The position numbers were made by a program, and so were the translations under genes. Shown piece by piece: positions 16,378 to 26,530 of a DNA stretch of 64,000 nucleotides. This DNA is from Nitrospinae bacterium AH_259_B05_G02_I21 (GTDB lineage Bacteria; JADFOP01): contig JALLOF010000003.1 of assembly GCA_027717595.1 (NCBI GenBank), forward strand, positions 1-64,000, given 5' to 3'. The notes under the pieces are model-generated. The model was given only the letters and a program-made list of their open reading frames with translations. It ran no database searches and was not told where the DNA came from. The first letter of the stretch is position 1; every line of letters begins with the position of its first letter.

Positions 16378-16854
16378 CTAGTAACCGTGCTGTTGGTAGT
16401 GCTTCGTCAATCCGATGGTGTCCTCGGCGACGAGGCGGCCGATCGCACCGCTGGAGTAGACGCCCAGGACGATGGTCCCGTCTGAGCGCAGAATGAACCC
16501 TGTAGCGTGGAGGTAGAGCGGCCCTTCGTTGATGTAGGCGCCGATGGTCGAAACCATCTCCCGGGCGTCGAGCCCGTAGAGGACCGGGTAGGTGAGCGTA
16601 TTGCCCTCCACTGTCTTTTGTGCGTCTTCTTCCGAGTCCACTGAAAGCGCCACCACCTGGGTGCCGATCTTGTTGAACTGGTCGACCTTTCCTTGAAAGT
16701 CAGCCAACTGCTGATTGCAGAACGGTCACCAGTGTCCCCGGTAGAAGAGCACCACGCCCCAGCTGTCGCCCAGGTCGCCGGGGATGGTCATCTCCCCGCC
16801 ACCCACTCTTGGAGCTACGATTGTCGGAAACTGCTGGTCGTTTTCCAAGCGCAT
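16378..16854 (-). CDS. Selenocysteine-containing peroxiredoxin-like protein (in-frame UGA)
   Basis: Read from the ATG at 16854, the frame runs MRLENDQQFPTIVAP...VVLFYRGHW, meets TGA at 16728-16726 (codon 43), and continues PFCNQQLADFQGKVDQFNK to 16378: 158 residues with the UGA read as Sec. AhpC/TSA-family relatives have YRGxWCPxC here, so the UGA replaces the peroxidatic cysteine and gives a U-x-x-C site. Both halves join in one frame with no other disruption. A SECIS-like hairpin starts 11 nt after the UGA. A peroxide- or disulfide-reducing selenoprotein is expected in the cytoplasm. If UGA were a true stop, only a non-functional 109-codon fragment from a TTG at 16707 would remain. Confidence 0.85.
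16700..16714 (-). promoter_or_regulatory. Putative bacterial SECIS hairpin for the UGA at 16726-16728
   Basis: On the minus strand TCAGC (16714-16710), loop AGTTG, GCTGA (16704-16700). The apical loop begins 16 nt after the UGA and has G as its second base, fitting the published bacterial SECIS model (short stem, G within the first two loop bases, 16-37 nt from the UGA). Confidence 0.65.
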
Positions 16855-16888
16855 GGTTTTTCGTCTCCAATCAACGAGTTGGCGGCAT

Positions 16889-17692
16889 CTAGGCGGTCCC
16901 CTCGGGGACGTCGCCCTCGGGGGCGGCCGGCGTCAGAATTTCGGGCTCGCTCATCCGGTGGCGGGCCGCAAGCTGGCGGATGAGCTTCGGAGCCTCGCTG
17001 TGGCCGCGCTCGGCCAGGGCGAAAAGGGCTGCGAAATCGCCGATGAGCTTCTCCTTCACGTGCGGGTGCTCCAGGCACGCGCCGCACACCACTACCGCTC
17101 CCGCCTCGCTGAATGCCACCCGCTGGAGGTGGCCCGCCAGCCCGCAGGCAGGGCAGGCCTCGCCCGTCGCCTTGCCCGGCAGCTGCTGGAGGATCTCCTT
17201 TGCGGCCCGGCGGGTGAGCTGCAGCATGGAGAAGGTCGCCCCGGACCAGAGAAGCCTGGGGACGTCTCCGAGCAGCGCCTGGAGCTTGGTGATGAAGATC
17301 CGGTTGACGGCATGCCAGTTGCGGCCCATCCCGCCTTCGAAGGCCTCGGTGTATTCGCCGTAGCTGGCGTTGAGCTCCTCGAGCGCCCCGGCAGGAAGGC
17401 TCGCCAGTGCGCGGGTGTGGAGGTGGTCGAGGAAGGGACGCCAGTCGGAGAGAAATTCCTGGCAGTGGACGGTGGAGAGGAAGCAGAGGTAGAAGATGAG
17501 GTCGCGCCGGAGGACTTCCTCGTCGAACTCAAGCGGCGGACGCTCCATATCGGCCGTCCATGTCGCCGCGGGATCGACGATCATCTCTCGGCACTCGGGC
17601 AAGAGCGTCTCGTAGTCCGCCCATAGCGCCTCGGCGCAGCGTTCTTCGGGACTTGGGGTCTTACGTCCGAGCCAGCGGCTCACCGCTCCCAC
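16889..17692 (-). CDS. Unknown protein with C-terminal zinc ribbon
   Basis: 267 residues. The N-terminal 165 residues are helical and rich in Trp, Leu and Glu; a zinc ribbon follows (C180-C183, C203-C206). The end is Pro/Glu-rich and probably disordered. No family recognised. It is followed 34 bp later by the Sec-peroxiredoxin and preceded 12 bp earlier by another unknown gene, so the four genes 18061 to 15686 probably form one transcript. Confidence 0.7.
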   Translation of the reverse strand: MGAVSRWLGRKTPSPEERCAEALWADYETLLPECREMIVDPAATWTADMERPPLEFDEEVLRRDLIFYLCFLSTVHCQEFLSDWRPFLDHLHTRALASLPAGALEELNASYGEYTEAFEGGMGRNWHAVNRIFITKLQALLGDVPRLLWSGATFSMLQLTRRAAKEILQQLPGKATGEACPACGLAGHLQRVAFSEAGAVVVCGACLEHPHVKEKLIGDFAALFALAERGHSEAPKLIRQLAARHRMSEPEILTPAAPEGDVPEGTA

Positions 17693-17704
17693 GTAACTCC
17701 TCCG

Positions 17705-18061
17705 CTAGTCGCGGCGGTAGTCCTCGGGCTTGGGGGGCGGTTGCCGGTCCCGGCTCGGTAGGTCCTTCTTCGCGTCGGTCACCGGGTGGTGGGCGCGAAT
17801 CTCCCCCGTGGCTATCTTGGCGTCGTGCTCCAGGACGATCCGGGTCTGTTCGGCTCGAACCCGCTTGATAGCTTCCTGGTCCCCCAGCGCCTCGAGGCAG
17901 GGGACTTGATCGTCGAGCAGCGCCCACATGGCCATATATTCGTATCTCTCTTGGGCCGCCAGCTCGTTGACCTTGTCTTGCAGGATCTTTAGCGCTCCGG
18001 CCGGGTCGCCCGCTTCCAGTACCTTCTTGGCCTGTTCTCGAACCTCTTGCATCGGTGCCAT
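17705..18061 (-). CDS. Small helical protein with TPR-like helices
   Basis: 118 residues. The helix pairs EVREQAKKVLEAGDPAGALK and YEYMAMWALLDDQVPCLEAL resemble one or two TPR units; the C-terminus is charged and Pro-rich. An AAGGAG site lies just before the ATG. It heads the run of minus-strand genes ending in the Sec-peroxiredoxin and methyltransferase. Function unknown. Confidence 0.65.
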   Translation of the reverse strand: MAPMQEVREQAKKVLEAGDPAGALKILQDKVNELAAQERYEYMAMWALLDDQVPCLEALGDQEAIKRVRAEQTRIVLEHDAKIATGEIRAHHPVTDAKKDLPSRDRQPPPKPEDYRRD

Positions 18062-18155
18062 GGACCGCTCTCCTTACTATTTCGCCCATCGTCGCGCCTC
18101 ACGCTCCAGTGTATCACGGAAGGCGGGAATGGCAAGCGGGATGGGTGGGAAGACC

Positions 18156-18858
18156 TCACGCCGAGGCGGTGGCGCCCTCGATGAGCACCTTGGCGTCCAC
18201 CACCATGGTTCCCTTCTCGTAGACGACCAGGGGGTTGATGTCGACCGACGCCACAGCCGGGTGGTCCTCCACGAGCCGGGAGAGGCTGAGAATCATCTCC
18301 ACCAGCGCCTCGGCGTCGCGGGGTGGCGCTCCGCGGTAGTCGGCGAGCAGCGGCGCACCCTTGATCTCGCCCAGCATCCGGCGGGCCTCGGCCTCGGCCA
18401 CAGGGACGAGGCGGAAGGTGACGTCCTCGAGAAGCTCGACCCACACGCCCCCGAGGCCGAACATCAGCGCCGGGCCGAACTGCTCGTCTCGGGTCATGCC
18501 GAGGATGACCTCGAGGCCGGCCTCGGCCATGGGCACGACGAGGAGGTCGGCCCCTGCCGCCTCGGGCAGGGCCTGGCCCACCCGGCTGCGAATCTGCTCG
18601 AAGGCCGCCGCAACGGCCTCCGGGCCGTCTAAGCCCAAGGCCACCCCCCCCCACGTCGCTCTTGTGGAGCACCTCAGGCGAGCAGAGCTTGAGCGCCACG
18701 GGGTAGCCGATATCCGAGGCGGCCTCGACGGCCCCGCCGAATGAGTTAACCACCCGCGAGGTGGGCACGGTGAAGCCGTAGGCGGCGAGCAGCTCGTAGG
18801 CCTCGGCCTCGGTCAGGTGGCGGGGGGCTGACGCGGCGGTCTCGACCAGCTCGTGCAT
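18156..18858 (-). pseudogene. acdB: ADP-forming acetyl-CoA synthetase beta subunit, frameshifted in a G9 run
   Basis: The first 73 codons encode the ATP-grasp start (LTEAEAYELLAAYGFTVP, then GYPVALKLCSPEVLHKSDVG). At 18644-18652 nine G residues in the coding strand shift the frame; the rest continues in another frame (ALGLDGPEAVAAAFEQIR to DINPLVVYEKGTMVVDAKVL), ending at 18156. Eight G would restore HKSDVGGVALGL, the expected family sequence. With the shift removed the product is about 234 residues, normal for a separate beta subunit. Assembly error, true mutation, or slippage-controlled expression are all possible; everything else in the gene looks intact. Confidence 0.85.
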
Positions 18859-18869
18859 GGGCCGCTCCC

Positions 18870-20213
18870 TTACCGTCCGGCGGGCTCTTTATAGAGCTGC
18901 GCCAGGGCCTTGATGCCCCGCTCGGGGGTCGGGAAGACCGGCACCCCCATCTCATGGATCTTCACCCGCTCTTCCCGCTCCACCTCGGCCCCGCCGAGGA
19001 AGATGACGAGGTCTCCCCGCTCGGGGTCAACGGCCGTGTGGGCGTCGTGTATGGGGTCGCCGAAGATTAGCCCGAGGACGTCGAAGTGGTCGGCGGCCTT
19101 CGCGGCCACGTCGGCGTAGATCTCCGCGGTGGCGTCTCCTGTGAGATCGAAGGGGTTGCCTACGACGAAGTGCTCGGGAAGCTCCCCGCGCAGGCTCGCG
19201 TAAAGGTCGTCGGGGAGGTGTGGCACCTCGAGGTCGCACTCCACCGCCGCGTCGGTGGCGACGATCGCCGCCCCGCCCGAGGAGGTGAGAAAGAGGATGC
19301 GACGGCCCTTTGGGCGCTTCATGTAGGCCAGCGCCTTGGCGTAGTCGTAGAGCTCCTCAAGGGTCTCGGCCCGGTAGATTCCGTACTGGCGGAAGACCGC
19401 CTCGTAGATTTCATCCCGTCCGGCGAGGCTTTTTGTGTGGCTCTCGGCGGCCACCCGGCCCCGCTCGGTTCGGCCCGCCTTGAAGATGACGAGCGGTTTC
19501 TCGCACGCTTCGACCGCGGAGAGGAATTTGCGGGCGTCTTTCACGCCCTCCAGGTAGATGGCGATCGCCCGGGTGTGGTCGTCCTGGGCGAAGTAGCGGA
19601 TGAGGTCGCTTTCGTCCACATCACACCGGTTGCCCATCGAGACGAAGCACGAGACCCCGAGCCCCTCGAGCTGGGCCCAGTCCATGAGCGCCGCTCCCAC
19701 CGTGCCGCTTTGGCTGACCAGCGCGATGGGCCCTTGGTTGGTCAGCAGCGGCCACGAGGCGCACAGGCCGTGATATGGGTGGTTGATGCCCTGGCAGTTG
19801 GGCCCGACGACGGCCACCCCTCCCTTCGTCGCGGCCTCGACGAGCTCGGCCTCCAGCGCCTCGCCGGCCTCGCTGGCCTCCTTGAAGCCGCCCGTGATGA
19901 CAATGGCCGCCCCGACGCCCTTCTCGCCGCACTCGGCGACCACGCCCGGCACGAACCGGGCCGGGACGATGACGACGGCGAGGTCCACCGGCTCGGCGAG
20001 GTTGCTGATCGAGGCGGAGACGGGCCGGCCGAGGATTTCCTCGGCCTTGGGGTTGATGGGGTGGACGGGCCCGGCGAAGCCGGCATCGATGATGTTTTTC
20101 ATAATCTCGTGGCCGAGCTTGGACGGATCGGTGGAGGCCCCGACGACGGCCACGCTCCCTGGGAAGAAGAGCTTGCGCATCTGCTCGGGCGTTTTGAAGG
20201 CTGGAGCGTCCAC
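18870..20213 (-). CDS. acdA: ADP-forming acetyl-CoA synthetase alpha subunit
   Basis: 447 residues. The CoA-binding Rossmann domain starts at residue 17 (PGSVAVVGASTDPSKLG), succinyl-CoA synthetase-like domains follow (IALVSQSGTVGAALMDW), and the phospho-histidine is H259 in AAESHTKSLAG. The enzyme makes acetate and ATP from acetyl-CoA, ADP and phosphate, or the reverse. It lies 11 bp upstream of the beta gene, giving the usual alpha-beta pair. This two-subunit form is typical of archaea and of several uncultured bacterial lineages. Confidence 0.92.
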   Translation of the reverse strand: MDAPAFKTPEQMRKLFFPGSVAVVGASTDPSKLGHEIMKNIIDAGFAGPVHPINPKAEEILGRPVSASISNLAEPVDLAVVIVPARFVPGVVAECGEKGVGAAIVITGGFKEASEAGEALEAELVEAATKGGVAVVGPNCQGINHPYHGLCASWPLLTNQGPIALVSQSGTVGAALMDWAQLEGLGVSCFVSMGNRCDVDESDLIRYFAQDDHTRAIAIYLEGVKDARKFLSAVEACEKPLVIFKAGRTERGRVAAESHTKSLAGRDEIYEAVFRQYGIYRAETLEELYDYAKALAYMKRPKGRRILFLTSSGGAAIVATDAAVECDLEVPHLPDDLYASLRGELPEHFVVGNPFDLTGDATAEIYADVAAKAADHFDVLGLIFGDPIHDAHTAVDPERGDLVIFLGGAEVEREERVKIHEMGVPVFPTPERGIKALAQLYKEPAGR

Positions 20214-20377
20214 AACGCTTCCCTCGGCAGTTTGGGTGCGACTATTTGTGGGGAGGAGAAAATGGCGCGGGTTTCCCTATTCTACCCGGATTGCGAGGCA
20301 AGGCAAGGGAAAAAGCGGGATACGGATGAATGGGTAAGCGCGCTCTCCTCGCCCCACGGGGGTTTCATCGCGGAACC

Positions 20378-20406
20378 TTGCACCGGCACGGGTGCCGTGC
20401 TATGAT
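20378..20406 (+). promoter_or_regulatory. rpmB promoter with palindromic spacer
   Basis: TTGCAC (20378-20383), 17-bp spacer, TATGAT (20401-20406). The spacer holds the perfect dyad CGGCAC-gg-GTGCCG (20384-20397), which could be an operator. Start of transcription is expected near 20413, about 40 bases before the GTG start of rpmB. Confidence 0.6.
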
Positions 20407-20451
20407 TGCGCCTTCCTAATCGCCGGACACCCCTCGAAGGAGGATAAGGAC

Positions 20452-20643
20452 GTGGCCAGGGTATGCGCGATCTGCGGCAAGGGCCCCCAGTTTGGGCACA
20501 ACATCAGCCACTCCCACCGGGTCACCAAGCGCCGCTTTAATCCCAACCTGCAGAAGATGCGCATCCAGCAGGCGGGCAAGGTTCGCCGGGCATACGTCTG
20601 CACCCGGTGCCTGCGCTCCGGACGGGCCCAGAAGGTGTTCTGA
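20452..20643 (+). CDS. rpmB: 50S ribosomal protein L28
   Basis: 63 residues: [20 protein letters not shown], then [12 protein letters not shown] and a C-terminal [11 protein letters not shown]. The two CxxC pairs mark the zinc-binding (C+) form of L28. The GTG at 20452 has AGGAGG 8 nt upstream; the longer frame from 20392 would begin before the -10 box of the promoter and can be excluded. L28 is a core protein of the large subunit, needed late in assembly. Confidence 0.93.
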   Translation: MARVCAICGKGPQFGHNISHSHRVTKRRFNPNLQKMRIQQAGKVRRAYVCTRCLRSGRAQKVF

Positions 20644-20672
20644 GGGGTGTAGAAGGGCCGGGGCGGGCTGCG

Positions 20673-22868
20673 TCAGTTGCGTGAGTGGCCGAGGCGCCGC
20701 CTGGGCCGGGCGGAGTCCTTGACCCGGTGCACGTTGAGCACCGCCTTAATCTTTCCAATCTCTCCCATCACCCGCTGCAAGTGGCTGAGGTCGAGAATGC
20801 CGATATCGAGGTGAATTTGCGCCTGATCGTCCCCCGACGTCTGGACGGTGCACTCGGAGATGTTTACCTTGCACTCGGCGATGGCGCTCGTGATCTTGGC
20901 CAGAACCCCCGGACGGTCGACCGTCTCCACCAGGATACGCACCGTGTGGGGTGTCTTCCTCGACACGTCCCACTGGACGTCGATTCTCCGCTCCGGGTCC
21001 ACCTCGAGCGACACTAGGCCCGGGCAGTCGGTCGTGTGGATGGACACGCCGCGGCCGCGGGTGACGTAGCCAATGATCTCGTCGCCGGGGACGGGATTGC
21101 AGCACTTGGCGAAGTGGAGCAGGACGTCCTCGATTCCCTTGACCTTGACGCCCTCGGCCTGCTCGGGCCTCTCGGGCGGGGCGGCGACGGTCGCCTCCGC
21201 CTCCTTGAGGCGGAGGGCCTCGAGCTGGTCTTCGGGTAACAGCTTCATCACCACTTGGCGGATGGCGACCTTCCCGTAGCCGATCTTCACCAGCAGATCC
21301 TCGGCCCGCTGGCAACCGAACCGTTTGCCGATCTCCAAAAGCTCCGGGCTCTTGAGAGCCGCCGCCGGGTCCAGGCCGTGCTTGGTGAGCTCTTTGTGGA
21401 ATATCTCCTCGCCTAGGCTGAGAGCGTGCTTTTTCTGCTCCGCCTTGACAAAGGAGCGGATTTTCTCCCGCGCGCGGCCCGTCTTGACGAACTTCAGCCA
21501 GTCGCGGCTCGGCTGATGGCGGGCGTCGGTCAGAACCTCCACGATGTCGCCGTTTCTCAGCTGGGTCTTGAGGGCCACCATCTTGCCGTTGACCTTGGCC
21601 CCAACGCAGCGGTTGCCCACCTCGGTGTGGACGGCGTAGGCGAAGTCCACCGGGGTGGCGCCCCGGGGCAGGGCCTTGACGTCGCCCTTGGGGGTGAAGA
21701 CGTACACTTCGTCGGGGAAGAGATCCACCCGGACGGTTTCCATGAATTCGCGCGGGTCTTCGAGCTCCTGCTGCCACTCCAGCAGCTGGCGGAGCCAACG
21801 GAACTGCTCCTCGTCCTTGGCCGCGCCCTCCTTGCCCTCTTTGTAGCGCCAGTGGGCGGCGATGCCTTCCTCGGCGGTGCGGTGCATCTCATCGGTGCGA
21901 ATCTGGAACTCGACCGGCTCGCCCCTAGGGCCGATGATGGAGGTGTGGAGCGACTGGTACATATTGCTTTTAGGCATGGCGATGTAGTCTTTGAAGCGCC
22001 CGGGGACGGGCTTCCACACCGAGTGGATGATGCCCAGGATGGAGTAGCACAGGCGGACCGAATCGGTGATGATGCGCAGGCCCGAGATGTCGTAGACCTC
22101 CTCGAACGAGATGTTCTGCTTCAACATCTTGGTGTAGATGCCGTAGAGGTGCTTGGAGCGGCCTTCCACGTGGCCCGGCACCCCCGCGTCAGCCAGGGCC
22201 TTGGCGACGAGCTCGCTCAGCTCGTTGACGGCCCCCTCGCGCTCGGGCTGGGAGCGCTGGAGGCGGGACTGGAGGTCGGCGTACTCCTCCGGATGGAGGT
22301 GGGCGAGGGCCCGGTCTTCGAGCTCGGTCTTCATCCAGTTGATCCCGAGCCGGTGGGCAATGGGCGCGTAGATGTCTAAGGTCTCACGAGAGGTGCGTCT
22401 CCGCTTGAGCTCGGGAACGTATTCGAGGGTTCGCATGTTGTGGAGCCGGTCGGCGAGCTTGATGAGGACGACCCGGATGTCCTTGGCCATCGCGAGAAGC
22501 ATCTTGCGGAAGTTCTCCGCCTCTTTTTCCTCGCTGCTGGAGAAGGTCATCTTGGATATCTTGGTCACGCCGTCCACGAGGTCTGCGACCTCGGAGCCGA
22601 AGAGCTCACTGATGCGATCGAGCGAGGTGAACGTGTCCTCGACGGTGTCGTGGAGCAGACCCACGGCCACCGTGACCGGGTCCTGCTTCAGCTGGGTCAG
22701 GATGTAGGCCACCTCGAGGGGATGGCGCAGATATGGCTCGCCCGAAAGACGCACCTGGCCCTTGTGCACCTTGGCCGAGAAGATGTAGGCGCGATCGATG
22801 ATGTCGAGGTCGGCCTGGGGATAGTAGGAGAGGATCGCGTCACGGCTGTCTTCGATGCGAATCACCAC
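20673..22868 (-). CDS. rel: Bifunctional (p)ppGpp synthetase/hydrolase, Rel/SpoT type
   Basis: 731 residues, full RSH layout. The HD hydrolase domain has H73-D74-x-x-E77-D78 (LLHDTVEDT). The synthetase domain has YDISGLRIITDS and RFKDYIAMPKSNMYQSLHTS. A TGS domain follows (YVFTPKGDVKALPRGATPVD), then helical and zinc-finger-like segments (HFAKCCNPVPGDEIIGYVTRG) and a C-terminal ACT domain. Both enzymatic sites look intact, so one protein probably makes and degrades the alarmone. The start is a GTG pair after GGGAG. It is convergent with rpmB and followed upstream by tatA and ppiD on the same strand. Confidence 0.96.
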   Translation of the reverse strand: MVIRIEDSRDAILSYYPQADLDIIDRAYIFSAKVHKGQVRLSGEPYLRHPLEVAYILTQLKQDPVTVAVGLLHDTVEDTFTSLDRISELFGSEVADLVDGVTKISKMTFSSSEEKEAENFRKMLLAMAKDIRVVLIKLADRLHNMRTLEYVPELKRRRTSRETLDIYAPIAHRLGINWMKTELEDRALAHLHPEEYADLQSRLQRSQPEREGAVNELSELVAKALADAGVPGHVEGRSKHLYGIYTKMLKQNISFEEVYDISGLRIITDSVRLCYSILGIIHSVWKPVPGRFKDYIAMPKSNMYQSLHTSIIGPRGEPVEFQIRTDEMHRTAEEGIAAHWRYKEGKEGAAKDEEQFRWLRQLLEWQQELEDPREFMETVRVDLFPDEVYVFTPKGDVKALPRGATPVDFAYAVHTEVGNRCVGAKVNGKMVALKTQLRNGDIVEVLTDARHQPSRDWLKFVKTGRAREKIRSFVKAEQKKHALSLGEEIFHKELTKHGLDPAAALKSPELLEIGKRFGCQRAEDLLVKIGYGKVAIRQVVMKLLPEDQLEALRLKEAEATVAAPPERPEQAEGVKVKGIEDVLLHFAKCCNPVPGDEIIGYVTRGRGVSIHTTDCPGLVSLEVDPERRIDVQWDVSRKTPHTVRILVETVDRPGVLAKITSAIAECKVNISECTVQTSGDDQAQIHLDIGILDLSHLQRVMGEIGKIKAVLNVHRVKDSARPRRRLGHSRN

Positions 22869-22902
22869 GGGCGTTCATCTCCCTTGGCCGGCATGGGTCC
22901 GG

Positions 22903-23103
22903 TCACTCGGGCGATGGCGGATCTCCCGGCGGCTCTGGGCTTTGAGGGGTGACGTCGATCTCGTCGGGTTCCCGGTAGGTTTTGCGAAAGTCCTTGATTG
23001 CCTGCGCCAGACCCTGGCCGAGGGCGGGCAGACGGGTGGCGCCGAAGAGCAACACACAGATGGCCAAGATGATGAGCAGTTCCGGAAGGCCGAGGCCAAA
23101 CAT
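22903..23103 (-). CDS. tatA: Sec-independent translocase protein TatA/TatE
   Basis: 66 residues. The N-terminal membrane helix MFGLGLPELLIILAICVLLF is followed by the hinge FGATRLPALGQGLAQAIKDF with the family FG motif and an amphipathic helix, then a Pro/Glu tail. TatA oligomers form the pore for folded Tat substrates. No tatC is in the window. It sits 34 bp upstream of rel. Confidence 0.92.
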   Translation of the reverse strand: MFGLGLPELLIILAICVLLFGATRLPALGQGLAQAIKDFRKTYREPDEIDVTPQSPEPPGDPPSPE

Positions 23104-23304
23104 CCACCCTCTCCCTCTTTAACGGGCTGCGAAGCCGCCCCGGGACGCCTAAGCCCCTTGTAACATCTACGGTTATGCTAATCTCATGCTAGCAAGGGGC
23201 CCTGTAGGTGTCAAGGTCTTTCGGCCCAGGGGCGGCTTCGACTCCGCCTCTTACGCTCAAGGGTGCTTTTTTCAGTTCCTGGAATCTGTAATGAAGGGGA
23301 GCGC

Positions 23305-25251
23305 TCAGGGGGCCTTATTATTGGTTTGTAAGTAGGTCGGGAAGAGGTCGGCGTCCACCTCCACCTGGCGGGTTTGGCGTAGCCGCTGGATCCAGGCGGA
23401 GTAAAGGGCGTTGGCCTTCTGCTGGCGCAGCCGAGAGGCGAGCGCCTTTCGGGCCGAAGCGAACCCTTCCTCCGAAATCCCTTTGAGGCCGATGACCGTG
23501 AGCACGGCGGCCCCCTCGGCGGTCGGAACGGCACCGAACGCGCCCGGCCGCAGGCTGAAGGCGGCTCGGATGTATGGCCTGTCGGCTTCGATTTTGGGAA
23601 CCGGGCCCCGGCGCGTGAACCATCCCGTGGCGGTCTGGGTCGTGGAGAGCTTCAGCCGCTTGGCCGCCTCGGCCATCTCATCGACGCTCGCGACCGATTT
23701 GGCCAGCGCCTCAGCCTCCTCGATGGCTCGCTGACGCCCTTGAGAGCGCTCGTATGCACGCTCCACATCGGCTCGGATGGCCTCTAGGGGTGGCACGTGC
23801 TCGGGCTCGCGTTTGGCCAGGGCGATGAGGTAGCTGTTGCGTTCTCCCTCGATGACGTCGCTGACCTCACCCTCCGCCATGCGAAAGGTCTCCTTTCGCA
23901 TGGCCTCTTCGTCCGGCCGAAGCCCTGCCGGCAACGGCTCATTGCGAGCGAAGAGGTCGGTTGTGGAGACGGGGCGGCCCTCCTTTCCAGAAAGCGCCGC
24001 CGCCCCATGCGCCCCTGAGGCCCGGACGGCCTCCAGAGCCACGTCGGCGGCGTCCTGGGCAAAGTAGCGGGTTTCCTCGGCGATGAGGATCTTGCGAATC
24101 TCGCCCTCGACCTCCTCGAAGGCCTTTGTAGAGGCGGCCTCCTTGGCTTCCACCTTGATCACGTGGTAGCCGAACGGCGTCTTCACGGGCCCCCCCACCT
24201 GGTCGCCCTCAAGCCCGAAGGCGACCTCTTCGAAGGGCTTGATCATCTTGCCCCGGCCGAAGAAGCCGAGATCACCCCCTCGGGGGGCCGATGGTCCCTG
24301 TGAGTTGGCCTTCGCCAGGTCGGCGAAGTCCTTCCCGCTTTGGGCGTCCCTGAGCAGCGCCTCGGCCCGGGCCTTGACCTTGGCCTCCTCTTCGTCGGAT
24401 GCGTTGGTAGGGAGCTTCAGCAAGATGTGGCGAGCGTGGACCCGCTCCGGCTTCCTGTACTCGTCGATGTGAAGCTCGTAGTACTCCTTCAGGCGTTTCC
24501 GGTCGAGCACGACCTCCTTCTGGTACGTCTCGGGCCGAAAGACGAGGTACGCCATCTGCCGTCGCTCGGGAACGGCGAACTCCTGTTTGTGCTCGCGGTA
24601 GAACGCCTCGATGGCCTCCGGGGTCACGGCAACGTCCTTGGCGAAGTCTTCGGCCTTGAGCAGCAGGAAGGTCGTCGAGACCTGCTCGTGCTCGATCTGG
24701 TAGGCGGTTCGGACCTCCGTCTCGGTGGCATGGATTCCGTCTTTAAAGGCCTCCTGGACCTGCTCTAGCAGGAGCAGCTTACGGATGGAGTCCTCGTATT
24801 GAGTCGGGGTAATCCCCCTGTTTCTAAGGAGGTTCAAGTAGCGGGTCCGGTTGAAGAAGCCTCCCACCTGGAAGGCGGGGTGGCCCTCGATGTAGCGGAT
24901 CACCTCGGCGTCGGAGACCGAAAAGCCCTCCTGCCGGGCCATGGCCAGCAGCAGTCGGTTTTCAATCAGGCCGTCCAGGGCTTGATGGGAGAGTTTCAAC
25001 CGCTGGATCATGGCCTCATCGAGCTGGTTCTTGAAGAGCTTGCGGTACGTATCCAGGTTGCGGCGGTAGGCCGTCTGGTATTCGCCCAGGGTGATGGGAA
25101 TGCCTTCGACCTTGGCGATGACCTTTGAGTCGGCCGCCTGGTCGCCGCGGGAGAAGTACCCGGCGCCCCAGGAGATGAATGTGAGCGCCACCGCGATGAG
25201 GATGAAGCGGAGAAACACCGATTTGATGTTCTTGCGAATTTTATAGAGCAT
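23305..25251 (-). CDS. ppiD: PpiD-like membrane-anchored peptidyl-prolyl isomerase
   Basis: 648 residues. One N-terminal membrane helix (about 14-34) is followed by a SurA-N-like chaperone domain (about 45-170), a helical region, and a parvulin domain (about 268-375; HARHILLKLP, GGDLGFFGRGKMIKPFEEVAFGL, PFGYHVIKVE), then a second large chaperone-like region. The length and order match PpiD, the inner-membrane chaperone that helps folding at the SecYEG exit. Confidence 0.9.
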   Translation of the reverse strand: MLYKIRKNIKSVFLRFILIAVALTFISWGAGYFSRGDQAADSKVIAKVEGIPITLGEYQTAYRRNLDTYRKLFKNQLDEAMIQRLKLSHQALDGLIENRLLLAMARQEGFSVSDAEVIRYIEGHPAFQVGGFFNRTRYLNLLRNRGITPTQYEDSIRKLLLLEQVQEAFKDGIHATETEVRTAYQIEHEQVSTTFLLLKAEDFAKDVAVTPEAIEAFYREHKQEFAVPERRQMAYLVFRPETYQKEVVLDRKRLKEYYELHIDEYRKPERVHARHILLKLPTNASDEEEAKVKARAEALLRDAQSGKDFADLAKANSQGPSAPRGGDLGFFGRGKMIKPFEEVAFGLEGDQVGGPVKTPFGYHVIKVEAKEAASTKAFEEVEGEIRKILIAEETRYFAQDAADVALEAVRASGAHGAAALSGKEGRPVSTTDLFARNEPLPAGLRPDEEAMRKETFRMAEGEVSDVIEGERNSYLIALAKREPEHVPPLEAIRADVERAYERSQGRQRAIEEAEALAKSVASVDEMAEAAKRLKLSTTQTATGWFTRRGPVPKIEADRPYIRAAFSLRPGAFGAVPTAEGAAVLTVIGLKGISEEGFASARKALASRLRQQKANALYSAWIQRLRQTRQVEVDADLFPTYLQTNNKAP

Positions 25252-25360
25252 GGTCCATACGAGACCGGCGGGTTGTCACCCAACCCGCCGGTTGTGTGTG
25301 AAGGCGCCCAGCATAGCCGACGGGTGCAGGAGGTGCAAGGCTTTTTTGCCGAAAAAGGGC

Positions 25361-26504
<1,144 letters not shown>

Positions 26505-26530
26505 GCCCCTGATGCGGGGCTATACCGCCC

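Noticed and set aside
16378-16707. Peroxiredoxin as a plain pseudogene or a 109-residue protein from a TTG
   Set aside because: The TGA falls exactly on the catalytic cysteine codon, the frame is otherwise perfect over 158 codons, and a SECIS-like hairpin follows.
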